Shown here piece by piece: positions 1 to 7,145 of a stretch of 29,617 nucleotides of DNA. The notes under the pieces are model-generated. The model did not search any database, had not been told where the DNA came from, and saw only the letters and a list, made by a program, of their open reading frames with translations. This DNA is from a virus, in the IMG/VR virus record IMGVR_UViG_3300032240_000837, positions 1 to 29,617 of that record; one strand, given 5' to 3'. Every line of letters begins with the position of its first letter. Within the stretch, counting starts at the first letter, position 1. The position numbers and the translations under genes are program-made.

Positions 1-267
1 CACATTCCTTTACATACCGACAGCTTGGGTCGCTTTGGAGTTAACATTCATGGTCACTTACATGCAAACCGTGTAAAGAAGGTGCGTGGGTTTAACGCCA
101 AGACTGGTGAAATCTTGTACAGCGACGAACCTGATGTGCGCTATCATTGTGTGTGCGTTGAGCAAACACCCGACTTTGCACCTATCTTGTTTGAAGATGT
201 TGTCAAACGTATTGAAGCAGAAGGTGGCAATATAGGTTTTAGGAACGGAAACGGTCCTACAATGTAA
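1..267 (+). CDS. Metallophosphoesterase, C-terminal part (5' truncated)
   Basis: The frame is open from base 1, so the gene starts outside the window; an internal TTG at 25 is probably not the start. The reading begins HIPLHTDSLGRF and runs into NIHGHLHANRV, which matches the last metal-binding motif (GHxH) of calcineurin-like phosphoesterases. This family uses a two-metal centre to hydrolyse phosphodiesters or phosphomonoesters in nucleic acids, nucleotides or proteins. The preceding His in HIPLH could be the other late metal ligand. The remaining tail (RYHCVCVEQTPDFAPILFEDVVKR) is typical of the short phage versions, whose last strands follow the GHxH motif. Substrate cannot be told from this fragment. 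The family call is fairly safe; the exact role is not. Confidence 0.7.
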   Translation, partial: HIPLHTDSLGRFGVNIHGHLHANRVKKVRGFNAKTGEILYSDEPDVRYHCVCVEQTPDFAPILFEDVVKRIEAEGGNIGFRNGNGPTM

Positions 268-268
268 G

Positions 269-325
269 AGTCCTGGACACGCGGACTTTAAAACGAGGTG
301 GGGGCAAGTGGAATCCTTGCCACTT
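269..325 (+). other. Two short hairpins between the phosphoesterase and tRNA-Arg
   Basis: AGTCC (269-273) pairs with GGACT (283-287). GGCAAG (303-308) pairs with CTTGCC (316-321) around a 7-nt loop. An alternative stem AAGTGG (306-311) with CCACTT (320-325) excludes the second hairpin. This could be a weak termination or RNA-processing site ahead of the tRNA. There is no clear U-tract and no acceptor stem, so it is neither a clear terminator nor a tRNA. Confidence 0.25.
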
Positions 326-328
326 ATT

Positions 329-405
329 CGGCCCTTAACTCAATTGGATAGAGTGCAAGTCTTCGAAACTTGAAGTTGGGGGTTCAAATCCCTCAGGGCC
401 GGCCA
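329..405 (+). tRNA. tRNA-Arg(TCG), CCA encoded
   Basis: A complete cloverleaf can be drawn by eye: acceptor CGGCCCT (329-335) with AGGGCCG (395-401), D stem ACTC/GAGT, anticodon stem CAAGT/ACTTG with the 7-nt loop CTTCGAA, T stem GGGGG/CCCTC with loop TTCAAAT (one G-T pair), discriminator G402, then CCA at 403-405. Loop positions 34-36 are TCG, which reads CGA/CGG-type arginine codons. The CCA is encoded rather than added after transcription, and its last bases form part of the next promoter-like motif CATAAATA. Confidence 0.9.
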
Positions 406-411
406 TAAATA
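404..411 (+). promoter_or_regulatory. T4-like late promoter motif CATAAATA
   Basis: CATAAATA fits the N-ATAAATA late promoter of T4-like marine phages (T4 itself: TATAAATA). It overlaps the encoded CCA of tRNA-Arg. With the usual 5-6 nt between box and start of transcription, the transcript would begin about 417, only a base or two before the ATG at 419. Confidence 0.5.
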
Positions 412-418
412 ATACGCT

Positions 419-613
419 ATGCGTAAAGATGATGTTATGAAATTGATCGAAGCCATGCTAAAGCCGGGCTTGGACAAATATACGGACCCACGTTTACGTA
501 GTAGGTACATACAAGGTTATTTGACTTCTATGTTAGCTGATCTTGCAACTCATGATTCTGACATACTAAGAAAACTTGTTTACAAATACGAAGATCAGCG
601 TAGACAAGATTAG
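419..613 (+). CDS. Small phage protein of unknown function (64 aa)
   Basis: A 64-residue, charged, probably helical protein (MRKDDVMKLIEAMLKPGLDK...) ending in YKYEDQRRQD. I recognise no domain. It follows a late-promoter motif directly, with no Shine-Dalgarno sequence between box and ATG, so translation may be leaderless. Its stop codon at 611-613 abuts the stop of the convergent minus-strand dehydratase at 614 with no spacer. Codon use and composition look like the neighbours. It could be a small virion or regulatory protein; nothing in the sequence decides this. Confidence 0.6.
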   Translation: MRKDDVMKLIEAMLKPGLDKYTDPRLRSRYIQGYLTSMLADLATHDSDILRKLVYKYEDQRRQD

Positions 614-1642
614 TTATTTCTTTAACCAACGGGGGTTGGCCAGAGTCCAGTCAACCATTTCTTTGATTCGTTCACTAAGTTTAATCTTGGGTTCCCAACC
701 GAGACTTTTTAAATATTCGCCACTCATGGCATAACGCAAATCGTGTCCTGGGCGTTGGCTATGAAAGTCTACCATTTTATGATTTAATGGTCGGCCCACA
801 GCCGTGGCAATTATCTGTGCTAGGGATAGGTTATCAACTTCTTCTGGTCCTACTAGATTGAATTTGGGGCACTTGGCACCACCATAGTCACGCTCTAGGC
901 CGTGTGTGTTTAAATTAAGTACAAACATCAACCCTTCGGCAACATCTGCCGCATGAATCCAGTGACGTGAACCGGCTTCAGTCTTTTCGGGATTAGCATG
1001 AATTTCAATTAGTTCGCCATCGCGTACTTTTTGTATACACAGCGGAATAAACTTTTCTGGATGCTGACGCTGACCAAACACATTCATGGTGTGGGTAATA
1101 ACAATAGGCAGACCGTAGGTGTTTTCAAATGCAATACACATTTCTTCTCCTGCGGCCTTGCTGGCGCTGTAAGGATTGGTAGCATTGTATCGATCACGTT
1201 CTTTATAGCTCACACCCTTGGGTGCTGGGCCAAACACTTCGTCAGTTGAGAAGTAAACAAGACGCTCTAAATTAGCCAATGTGCGAGCATACTGTAGCAA
1301 GTTAACAGTACCAACAACGTTATCCATTACAAATTCCATTGGGTACTCAATGCTACGGTCCACGTGACTGCCAGCGGCCAAATGTAATACGTAGTTTACA
1401 TCTCCAATGGCATCACATACTTGTGGGTTTATTTCAGCTTTTAGGTCGTGATAAACAATACGTACACGAGCTTGGTCTTTGGAACTAAACTGTTGCATAA
1501 TATCTGCCAGTCTGTTTAAGTTGCCCGAAAAGTCCAACCGGTCCAAACTAACGATCTTCCAGTCGGTTGTTTTAATAATGTGTGCAATTAAGTGGTGGGC
1601 AATGAACCCGGCCCCGCCGGTAATCAAAACTGTCTTTGACAT
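614..1642 (-). CDS. NAD-dependent sugar dehydratase/epimerase, dTDP-glucose 4,6-dehydratase-like
   Basis: An extended short-chain dehydrogenase/reductase of 342 aa, the normal size for RmlB-type enzymes. The N-terminal Rossmann motif is TGGAGF (residues 8-13). The active-site segment FSTDEVFG places Thr133, Asp134 and Glu135, the Asp-Glu pair that is diagnostic for 4,6-dehydratases. Tyr158 and Lys162 form the YxxxK motif (YSASK). Such enzymes oxidise C4 of a nucleotide-activated hexose, remove water and give the 4-keto-6-deoxy sugar, the first step to rhamnose-like and amino-deoxy sugars. Start is well set: GGAG lies upstream of ATG on the minus strand, with a perfect TATAAATA further upstream. 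It is one of only two minus-strand genes seen here. It probably supplies an activated sugar to the glycosyltransferases at 7.8-11.1 kb. Donor nucleotide is inferred. Confidence 0.88.
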   Translation of the reverse strand: MSKTVLITGGAGFIAHHLIAHIIKTTDWKIVSLDRLDFSGNLNRLADIMQQFSSKDQARVRIVYHDLKAEINPQVCDAIGDVNYVLHLAAGSHVDRSIEYPMEFVMDNVVGTVNLLQYARTLANLERLVYFSTDEVFGPAPKGVSYKERDRYNATNPYSASKAAGEEMCIAFENTYGLPIVITHTMNVFGQRQHPEKFIPLCIQKVRDGELIEIHANPEKTEAGSRHWIHAADVAEGLMFVLNLNTHGLERDYGGAKCPKFNLVGPEEVDNLSLAQIIATAVGRPLNHKMVDFHSQRPGHDLRYAMSGEYLKSLGWEPKIKLSERIKEMVDWTLANPRWLKK

Positions 1643-1672
1643 GATATCTCCATTAAATAGTTGATTGTTTGA

Positions 1673-1680
1673 TATTTATA
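1673..1680 (-). promoter_or_regulatory. T4-type late promoter TATAAATA for the dehydratase gene
   Basis: The minus strand reads TATAAATA exactly, the T4 late promoter consensus. Transcription would start near 1667 and give a leader of about 25 nt containing GGAG before the ATG at 1642. It is the best match to the late consensus in the window and supports a T4-like late transcription system. Confidence 0.6.
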
Positions 1681-1696
1681 TGCTACAATGTAGGTA

Positions 1697-1888
1697 ATAA
1701 TAATTAAGGATGTGAGCAAAAGAATGGACTAGCTATCCGTCTCCTAACTGTCGAGGAAGTTTATCCCCTGCACTGTGCTACCTTGATCGGTGTACCTAAT
1801 AGGCTGTTAGGATGAAGCAAGCTGACAGGGCAAGGACGAACATCGTTGAACCTTGCGTAAAGCACATGACAGTATCCTTTATTATTAT
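1697..1888 (+). ncRNA. Candidate structured RNA, about 190 nt, family unknown
   Basis: This gap between two divergent genes holds no plausible ORF but several complementary segments. The ends form a long closing helix: 1697-1711 pairs with 1874-1888 in 14 pairs with one T-T mismatch. Inside, TCCTAAC (1742-1748) pairs with GTTAGGA (1806-1812). GCAAGGACGA (1830-1839) pairs with TCGT (1843-1846) and CCTTGC (1851-1856) around a 3-nt loop with a 4-nt bulge. CCCTG (1766-1770) can pair with CAGGG (1826-1830), crossing the TCCTAAC helix as a pseudoknot, though G1830 is then shared with the hairpin. ATGTG (1710-1714) can also pair with CACAT (1863-1867). The strand is not certain; on plus it would be the 5' leader of the oxygenase gene at 1911. 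It may be a trans-acting RNA, a cis-regulator or a ribozyme. Confidence 0.5.
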
Positions 1889-1910
1889 GGTTAACTTAAG
1901 GTAAATACTA

Positions 1911-2477
1911 ATGACATGGTTATTACAACCACAGACTAAAAACTCTCTTTGGTCCTGGCGAGCAGGAATGTTCACAGATGAGCAATTGGATCAAATTATA
2001 GAGCTGGGCAAAAGTCTAACAGTAGAGTCAGGGCGAGCAATCGGCAATGATTCTATTAGAGAAAGCAATATTGCCTGGTTACAGTCAAATAACGACACAG
2101 CATGGATTTACCAAACACTGTCGTGGAACGTACAAACAATAAACAACGACAAGTTTGGTTTTGATCTAACTCATATAGAGCCATTACAATTTACAGTCTA
2201 TGACAGCCAAGTGCAAGGGTTTTATGGACAGCACATTGATTTGGGTACTGATGAGGGCGGCTTCCGTAAACTATCTTTTGTACTACAGTTATCAGACCCA
2301 GTAGACTACAATGGCGGAGAACTAAAGTTGTATTATTCTAGAGACGCAACAATAATGCCTAAGGAAAGAGGCAAGCTGATGTTCTTTCCAAGTTGGGCAT
2401 TACATGAAGTTACACCAGTGACCAAAGGCACACGCTACAGCCTTGTGGGATGGGTAGCAGGACCAAAATTTAAATGA
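1911..2477 (+). CDS. 2OG-Fe(II) oxygenase (prolyl hydroxylase-like)
   Basis: A 188-aa single-domain dioxygenase. The iron-binding triad is visible: His108 and Asp110 in GQHIDLG, and His165 in SWALHEV. Arg175 in TRYSLVGW would bind the 2-oxoglutarate carboxylate. The spacing and the GGEL segment between them match the prolyl 4-hydroxylase-like group common in marine T4-like phages, which hydroxylate protein or small-molecule substrates at the cost of 2-oxoglutarate and O2. The substrate cannot be read from the sequence. A GTAAATA box ends 3 nt before the ATG, too close to serve this start as a late promoter. The gene overlaps the radical SAM gene by 4 nt (ATGA), so the two are likely co-translated. 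Confidence 0.85.
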   Translation: MTWLLQPQTKNSLWSWRAGMFTDEQLDQIIELGKSLTVESGRAIGNDSIRESNIAWLQSNNDTAWIYQTLSWNVQTINNDKFGFDLTHIEPLQFTVYDSQVQGFYGQHIDLGTDEGGFRKLSFVLQLSDPVDYNGGELKLYYSRDATIMPKERGKLMFFPSWALHEVTPVTKGTRYSLVGWVAGPKFK

Positions 2478-3919
2478 AAAAAGATCTAGTAATTGTAACA
2501 GCACCGTGGTCGGATACAGAGATGCCACTCATGGCACCGGCTATATTAAAGACTATGGCCACGGCCGCAGGAGTATCCAGTACAGTATACGAACTTAATG
2601 CAGAGATTGGCAACATAGTTAGAACACATCCGCACAAAAATGATCTAATAGAATTTTTCTTCACTGGTTATATAAGACCCAATAATATTGAAACAATAAT
2701 TTTTGAAATGATGGAAAATGCGGCACGTCGTATATTAGAACACAGCGATAAGATTGTTGCTATCAGTGTATTTTCTTACTCGTCGCAGGTATCTACCAAG
2801 TGGCTCTGTTATCTAATTAAAAAACTCAGCCCACATACTCGCATAGTTTTGGGTGGATCGGGTATACTGGACAATCTAACAGGACATGGTAGATACGCAG
2901 AAGATCTACTAGCACGTGGATTAATAGAACACTACATTCGTGGGGATGGAGAAAATGCGTTCTACAATTTCCTTAAAGGTAAAACCGATTACATTGGCAT
3001 TGACAGCGACTTATGGCAAGAACTTTCAAATCAAGAATTAAATCAATTACCAATTCCTGACTACGACGATTACGATTGGGCATTGTACAATGCAAAAGCT
3101 CTACCAATACTGGGCAGTCGCGGATGTGTACGACAATGTACGTTCTGTGATGTACATGCACACTGGAATAAATTTACCTGGCGCACAGGAGAAAACATAT
3201 TCCGCGAAATGATAGAACTCAGTGAAAAACATAAAGTTTATCATTTTAAATTTCAAGATAGTTTAATTAACGGTAACATGAAAGAGTATCGAATATTAAC
3301 CAAGTTATTGGCGGATCATAACGAAACAGCTAAGAATAAGTTGACCTGGAGTAGTTTTTTTATTTTTAGAGACAAGAATAGTTTTAAAGAAGATGAGTGG
3401 GAACTAACTGCAAAAAGCGGAGCCACTACACTATTAGTTGGCGTAGAAAGTCTAAGTGATAGCGTGAGAGAGCACATGGGAAAGAAATTTACCAATGTTG
3501 ATTTAGAGTTTGCATTAGACCAATGCGCTAGACTAGGAGTCGGTGTTGGTATGTTAATGATTGTTGGCTATGTGACAGAGACTGAAGAAGATGTTAAATT
3601 TGCAGAACAATGGTACAGAGAACATAAACATTATGCTGGTAATCCTATTAAATTTATCAACATGGGAGGCACATTGGGAATCTTAAAGAACACACCATTG
3701 GAAAAGAATTTTATCAAATTGAATTTAGTAAAGTCCGGCGAACACGATCACGATTGGGTTAACCCAGCAATCAACAGCACACCACAGCGTAGGGGACAAT
3801 GGAATATGCACTTACGTCAGGTCATCAAAGAGTGTGGGTTTGAAGAGTGGCTAAGTGCCGGTGACAATTATTTGATTATGGAACAACTAATTAAACAGGA
3901 CAGCCATGTTAGCGTTTAA
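2474..3919 (+). CDS. Radical SAM protein with B12-binding-like N-terminus (module A)
   Basis: A 481-aa protein with the radical SAM cluster motif CxxxCxxC at Cys218, Cys222 and Cys225 (GCVRQCTFC), which holds a [4Fe-4S] cluster that cleaves S-adenosylmethionine. The first about 170 residues resemble the cobalamin-binding Rossmann domain of class B radical SAM enzymes (VLGGSGI, YIRGDGE), but I do not see the DxHxxG His ligand. Later family segments include DSLING and LLVGVESLSDSVREHM. Enzymes of this architecture often methylate or rearrange unactivated carbons in lipids, glycans or antibiotics. The gene overlaps the oxygenase upstream and the next gene downstream. It is a paralogue of the gene at 16277 with cysteines at nearly identical positions, and both are followed by the same kind of partner. 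Confidence 0.88.
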   Translation: MKKDLVIVTAPWSDTEMPLMAPAILKTMATAAGVSSTVYELNAEIGNIVRTHPHKNDLIEFFFTGYIRPNNIETIIFEMMENAARRILEHSDKIVAISVFSYSSQVSTKWLCYLIKKLSPHTRIVLGGSGILDNLTGHGRYAEDLLARGLIEHYIRGDGENAFYNFLKGKTDYIGIDSDLWQELSNQELNQLPIPDYDDYDWALYNAKALPILGSRGCVRQCTFCDVHAHWNKFTWRTGENIFREMIELSEKHKVYHFKFQDSLINGNMKEYRILTKLLADHNETAKNKLTWSSFFIFRDKNSFKEDEWELTAKSGATTLLVGVESLSDSVREHMGKKFTNVDLEFALDQCARLGVGVGMLMIVGYVTETEEDVKFAEQWYREHKHYAGNPIKFINMGGTLGILKNTPLEKNFIKLNLVKSGEHDHDWVNPAINSTPQRRGQWNMHLRQVIKECGFEEWLSAGDNYLIMEQLIKQDSHVSV

Positions 3920-4334
3920 TCAATCTATTTTGACATTAAAGTTTGAAGCAGGTGCTGTGGATGGAAATACCATGGGCATGGAAGTTACATCAACACTAGG
4001 ACATCAAGTATATCAAAGTCTTGACCAAATAGATTCAATTAGCGTTCCAGTAGAATTTCCTAGCACACTGGAAATTAAAGTTTTTGGCAAAGGACAATTT
4101 GATACTCAAATTGATTCGGCGGGTCAGGTAGTTGCAGATAAGTATATCAAAATAACAGACATACTAATTGATCAATTGAGTGTAGCTCGATATTACTGTG
4201 ATCAGTGCTTGACACTGGATACCGGCACTGAAAAATTTACTACAGCCTATTGGGGATTTAATGGAACAGTTATCATCAATCTGGACCAAGAAAATGGATT
4301 TAGATGGCTAGCCAAAACACAGAATTATGTATAA
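3906..4334 (+). CDS. Beta-rich partner of the radical SAM protein (module A)
   Basis: A 142-aa protein, mostly predicted beta strands, with no signal peptide. It shares a signature with the protein at 17835: DSAGQVVADK (residues 70-79) followed by a run of hydrophobic strand residues, and WGFNG (116-120), which match DSAGNIVADR and FFGFNG there. Both genes start inside the end of a radical SAM gene, here with a 14-nt overlap, so the pair is translationally coupled and conserved as a unit. The fold may be a jelly-roll or Ig-like sandwich of the sort that binds carbohydrate; that is inference. Its job could be to bind or present the substrate of the radical SAM enzyme. No catalytic motif is visible. 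Confidence 0.7.
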   Translation: MLAFNQSILTLKFEAGAVDGNTMGMEVTSTLGHQVYQSLDQIDSISVPVEFPSTLEIKVFGKGQFDTQIDSAGQVVADKYIKITDILIDQLSVARYYCDQCLTLDTGTEKFTTAYWGFNGTVIINLDQENGFRWLAKTQNYV

Positions 4335-4335
4335 T

Positions 4336-4409
4336 GCGGGATTAGTTTAATGGTCAAACGAAACCTTGCCAAGGTTTAGTTAGGAGTTCGATTCTCCTAT
4401 CCCGCTCCA
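4336..4409 (+). tRNA. tRNA-Gly(GCC), CCA encoded
   Basis: Cloverleaf by eye: acceptor GCGGGAT (from 4336) with ATCCCGC (4399-4405), D stem GTTT/AAAC, anticodon stem AAACC/GGTTT with loop TTGCCAA giving anticodon GCC, T stem AGGAG/CTCCT with loop TTCGATT, discriminator T4406 and encoded CCA at 4407-4409. It begins 1 nt after the stop of the preceding gene and lies 15 nt before the dCMP deaminase gene, so it is probably cut from a longer transcript. Confidence 0.93.
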
Positions 4410-4424
4410 AATTGGAAAACGACA

Positions 4425-4856
4425 ATGAAACAAAAATTAATAGATGCGTACATGGAAACAGCACAAGTATTTGCTGAACTAAGTCACGCACGTCGATTAC
4501 ACGTTGGCGCCATTGTGGTCAAAGACGATCGTATTATCAGCATTGGCTACAACGGAATGCCAGCTGGTTGGGACAACAACTGTGAAGATACTATACAGCA
4601 CAGTGATGATACTGTAACATTAAAAACCAAACCAGAAGTACTTCATGCAGAAACCAACGCCATTGCAAAACTGGCACGTAGCAGTGAATCTGGCGATGGT
4701 GCAACTATGTTTATTACTCATGCACCTTGCATGGACTGTGCAAAGATAATATACCAAAGCGGAATTAACAGCGTATATTATAAAAACCAATATAGAGATC
4801 AGTCTGGGGTAGAGTTTTTACAAAAGGCTGGTGTAGAAGTTACACATCTATCATAA
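4425..4856 (+). CDS. dCMP deaminase (deoxycytidylate deaminase family)
   Basis: A 143-aa zinc-dependent cytidine/deoxycytidylate deaminase. The zinc site is complete: His74 and the proton-shuttling Glu76 in LHAETNA, and Cys102 and Cys105 in PCMDC. The N-terminal LSHARRLHVGAIVVKDDRIISIGYNG is the usual opening of the family. The enzyme converts dCMP to dUMP, feeding thymidylate synthesis for phage DNA replication, as the T4 cd protein does. Size is on the short side but normal for bacterial and phage homologues. It follows tRNA-Gly by 15 nt and is followed 20-odd nt later by a probable virion gene under its own late promoter motif. There is no sign of damage. Confidence 0.93.
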   Translation: MKQKLIDAYMETAQVFAELSHARRLHVGAIVVKDDRIISIGYNGMPAGWDNNCEDTIQHSDDTVTLKTKPEVLHAETNAIAKLARSSESGDGATMFITHAPCMDCAKIIYQSGINSVYYKNQYRDQSGVEFLQKAGVEVTHLS

Positions 4857-4859
4857 ATA
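4852..4859 (+). promoter_or_regulatory. T4-like late promoter motif CATAAATA
   Basis: CATAAATA overlaps the stop codon of the deaminase gene. Transcription from about 4865 would give a short leader with AGGAG at 4869-4873 for the following gene, a convincing late promoter plus ribosome-binding-site arrangement. Confidence 0.55.
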
Positions 4860-4883
4860 CTAGCAATCAGGAGAACCTTGAAA

Positions 4884-5555
4884 ATGGCCTTTACATTATT
4901 AGACTTACTAGAGCATGATAACATTTATCGTGTTAAAACAGAGCTGTGCGTTATGGACAGCGAATCAACCACTGGCAGTGTCACAGTTGATGTCAACGGA
5001 ACAGTAACAGAACAGACAGTTTTGGCTGTAAGAGAAGCATCATTAGATGACGTTAATACTGTTATTGCATTGGACCGCACAGGATCAAATACAGTGACAA
5101 TTACCAATACAGGAACTGTTCCAGTTAAAATTCAACAGGTTACATTGAGTCAAGCAAAGCGACTAGTTCCAGACCAAACACATGTTGGTTGGTATACTAG
5201 CGAAAAAGCCGCCATTGATGCGGCTGATCCAACATTTGCTACAGGCCTAGCATCGGCATTAGAAGCGTCCGATATAGCTGAATTAAAGTCATACATTGCT
5301 GGCAATTACAAAGCATTTTTTGCGGCACATCCTGGCTTCTTCCACACCGATGCAGAATTTGTAAACTCTCGTTGGACTAGCGTTAGTGTAAACGGAACCG
5401 AATTAGTTAATGAAGATCCAGTTAACGTTGGTTTGATTATTCAATCGGGCGAAACGGTTGTTTATGACCTAGCCCAGTTCTTTGCTACTGCAACAGCCCC
5501 AGCTGGACCTAAATATCCATGGGATCCGGCATATATTGCCAGCAAAACCGTTTAA
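4884..5555 (+). CDS. Putative virion-associated protein with beta-sandwich N-terminus
   Basis: I do not recognise a named family. From the ATG at 4884 the protein has 223 aa; a TTG at 4878 would add two residues. AGGAG (4869-4873) is 10 nt from the ATG and 4 nt from the TTG, so the start is not settled. Residues about 20-90 are rich in Thr/Val and read like Ig-like strands (VTITNTGTVPVKIQQV). The middle (about 100-150) looks helical (GLASALEASDIAELKSYIAG), and the C-terminal part is again beta-rich, ending in a Pro-rich tail (APAGPKYPWDPAY). No signal peptide or membrane segment is visible. The late promoter motif before it suggests a structural or assembly protein. Confidence 0.6.
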   Translation: MAFTLLDLLEHDNIYRVKTELCVMDSESTTGSVTVDVNGTVTEQTVLAVREASLDDVNTVIALDRTGSNTVTITNTGTVPVKIQQVTLSQAKRLVPDQTHVGWYTSEKAAIDAADPTFATGLASALEASDIAELKSYIAGNYKAFFAAHPGFFHTDAEFVNSRWTSVSVNGTELVNEDPVNVGLIIQSGETVVYDLAQFFATATAPAGPKYPWDPAYIASKTV

Positions 5556-5559
5556 TCTC

Positions 5560-5588
5560 TTGACATTCTAATAAAAACAGCGTATACT
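5560..5588 (+). promoter_or_regulatory. Consensus sigma70 promoter TTGACA-N17-TATACT
   Basis: TTGACA at 5560-5565 and TATACT at 5583-5588 are separated by exactly 17 nt. Transcription from about 5595 would give a leader of about 20 nt containing AAGGAG (5601-5606) for the 50-aa gene at 5614. This is a host-RNA-polymerase promoter of the kind phages use for early genes. Confidence 0.75.
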
Positions 5589-5613
5589 TAACTTTTATCT
5601 AAGGAGTATACGC

Positions 5614-5766
5614 ATGTTTGAATCCATTGAAATTCGCCGAGTGGCCAACGGCTTTGTCTTAACAATTACCACCGAAGACGACACAAAAGAGTTTGTGTAC
5701 GACACTAGCCGCAAAGCAATGCGGGCAATTAAACAATATATCGACGCAAGCCCTTCTGCAGATTAA
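5614..5766 (+). CDS. Small protein of unknown function (50 aa)
   Basis: A short but well-supported gene: consensus sigma70 promoter, AAGGAG 7 nt before the ATG, and a clean 50-codon frame to TAA at 5764. The protein reads MFESIEIRRVANGFVLTI then TTEDDTKEFVYDTSRKAMRA and ends in a helix (AIKQYIDASPSAD). The pattern is two or three beta strands followed by an alpha helix. It is acidic in the middle and soluble, with no cysteines or membrane segment. Early promoter and small size suggest a host-directed or regulatory role, but function is unknown. Its stop codon lies in the TTAAATA box that precedes the next gene. Confidence 0.75.
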   Translation: MFESIEIRRVANGFVLTITTEDDTKEFVYDTSRKAMRAIKQYIDASPSAD

Positions 5767-5769
5767 ATA
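5763..5769 (+). promoter_or_regulatory. Late-type box TTAAATA ahead of the glycan operon
   Basis: TTAAATA ends 5 nt before the ATG at 5775. If it acts like the T4 late box, the expected start of transcription falls on the ATG itself, giving a leaderless message. There is no Shine-Dalgarno sequence between. The match lacks the first bases of the TATAAATA consensus, so the call is modest. Confidence 0.35.
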
Positions 5770-5774
5770 TCTGT

Positions 5775-7145
5775 ATGAATTCTTTTGACGTATTTGACAC
5801 GTTATTAGCTCGACGATATATTACCAGCGATCCAATTTGGGACCATATAGAAGATCAATATTCTATTCCAGGATTTGCCACAGCACGTAAGTCAGCCGAT
5901 AACGGTTCTAGAAATCTTTACGAAATATACGACATATTAGTTGGCACTAGTGTGATTGATCAATCCCAGAGAAATCAACTGTTTGATCTTGAACTTCGTC
6001 TTGAAAAAGAAACATGTTTTCCTGTACAGGAAAACATTGATCGAGTGTCAGATGGTGATATGCTAATTTCTGACATGTACCTACCGGCCAGTGCAATACT
6101 GGAACTAGTTCGTAGTGTAGGTTTAACCAAACAAGTGACACTATATCAAAGCAATGGGGATAAGTCCCAGGGATCGGTTTACAAAAAATTTCGCGAAGAA
6201 AAACCCGGAATACATTTAGGCGACAACCGACGCAGTGATTACGAGCAGGCCCGGGCAAATGGAATCAATGGAGAATGGTACCTTGGTACCGGACTCAACG
6301 AATACGAAAGTCAATTCAACGATCGAGGCATGACCTATACTGCACTACTCTGTAGAGAAGTGCGTTTACGTAACAATACCATTTATCGAAATTACTTTGA
6401 TGTTGCCTGCGGCATTAACTTGCCTTGGTTGTTGATCTGTGCTGAGATGTTGCACAGAAAATACAAAGATAGAAATCTTGTATTCCTGGGCAGAGATTGT
6501 CAGCTGATGTATAAAATTTATTCAGCATACTACGGCGGCTGTTATTATCTACCCTTTAGTCGTAGTGTGGCATTCAATCAGCCTGGTGATGCAGTCAATT
6601 ATCTACTCACACACAGTCCCGAAAACCCATTATTTGTTGATATCTCAAGCACTGGTGGCACATGGGCAAAATTAGATTCGTACAGCAAGTTGGAAATTGT
6701 TGTTGCAATATACAGTGACCTAGCATACTATACGCCTGACCGTCCAGTTCCGCCACAGACTTTTACATATCTAACAACCAACACACAAGTTGGCCCAACT
6801 AATTTATTGTTAGAAGTTTTTAATTGCGGAGACCATGGCCACCTTAAACAAATTGAAGTCATTGATGGAAAACTAATGCAGGTTAAGTTTGGTGACCCGG
6901 AGTTACCCCAAGAATTAATCAACACTATACAGCAACCTGTAAATACTGCTATAGACTTGGCAATACATTATCGGAGTAATATTAGAGAAGAACTTGCTGG
7001 ACTAACAGACGAAGAGCTGTTTGACAAGTTCAAGAGTTGTGTTAGTTATCTGTGTGGCCAACAATCATTGGCAGAACAACTGCCACAATCCTTTAGAGAT
7101 AAAGAATTTGCATACCTGCATCAATTTACCAATAGATCATTATGA
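5775..7145 (+). CDS. HAD-family hydrolase fused to a second domain, glycan operon
   Basis: A 456-aa two-domain protein. The N-terminus SFDVFDTLL is HAD motif I with the nucleophile Asp5; the +2 acid is replaced by Phe7, as in dehalogenase-like HADs and in a group found in polysaccharide loci. A later GDNRRSDYEQA segment (about residue 155) fits HAD motif IV. The second half (about 200-456) contains FLGRDCQLMYKIY and FSRSVAF, a segment I have seen associated with HADs of surface-polysaccharide clusters and that resembles a phosphoribosyltransferase-like fold; that is tentative. Such proteins may cut a sugar phosphate or attach a glycan group. It is the first gene of a six-gene overlapping operon and overlaps the FkbM gene by 4 nt. 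Function within the pathway is inferred. Confidence 0.75.
   Translation: MNSFDVFDTLLARRYITSDPIWDHIEDQYSIPGFATARKSADNGSRNLYEIYDILVGTSVIDQSQRNQLFDLELRLEKETCFPVQENIDRVSDGDMLISDMYLPASAILELVRSVGLTKQVTLYQSNGDKSQGSVYKKFREEKPGIHLGDNRRSDYEQARANGINGEWYLGTGLNEYESQFNDRGMTYTALLCREVRLRNNTIYRNYFDVACGINLPWLLICAEMLHRKYKDRNLVFLGRDCQLMYKIYSAYYGGCYYLPFSRSVAFNQPGDAVNYLLTHSPENPLFVDISSTGGTWAKLDSYSKLEIVVAIYSDLAYYTPDRPVPPQTFTYLTTNTQVGPTNLLLEVFNCGDHGHLKQIEVIDGKLMQVKFGDPELPQELINTIQQPVNTAIDLAIHYRSNIREELAGLTDEELFDKFKSCVSYLCGQQSLAEQLPQSFRDKEFAYLHQFTNRSL

Noticed and set aside
268-328. Another tRNA before tRNA-Arg
   Set aside because: The 7-nt-loop hairpin resembles a T-arm, but there is no acceptor stem, anticodon arm or TTCRA loop.
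1742-1856. Hammerhead ribozyme
   Set aside because: No CUGAUGA core; CGAA alone is not enough.
1697-1888. RNase P RNA
   Set aside because: GAGGAAG at 1754-1760 recalls the GAGGAAAGUCC box, and the ends pair like P1, but the ACAGAA box and a P4 partner are missing, so I kept it as unknown RNA.
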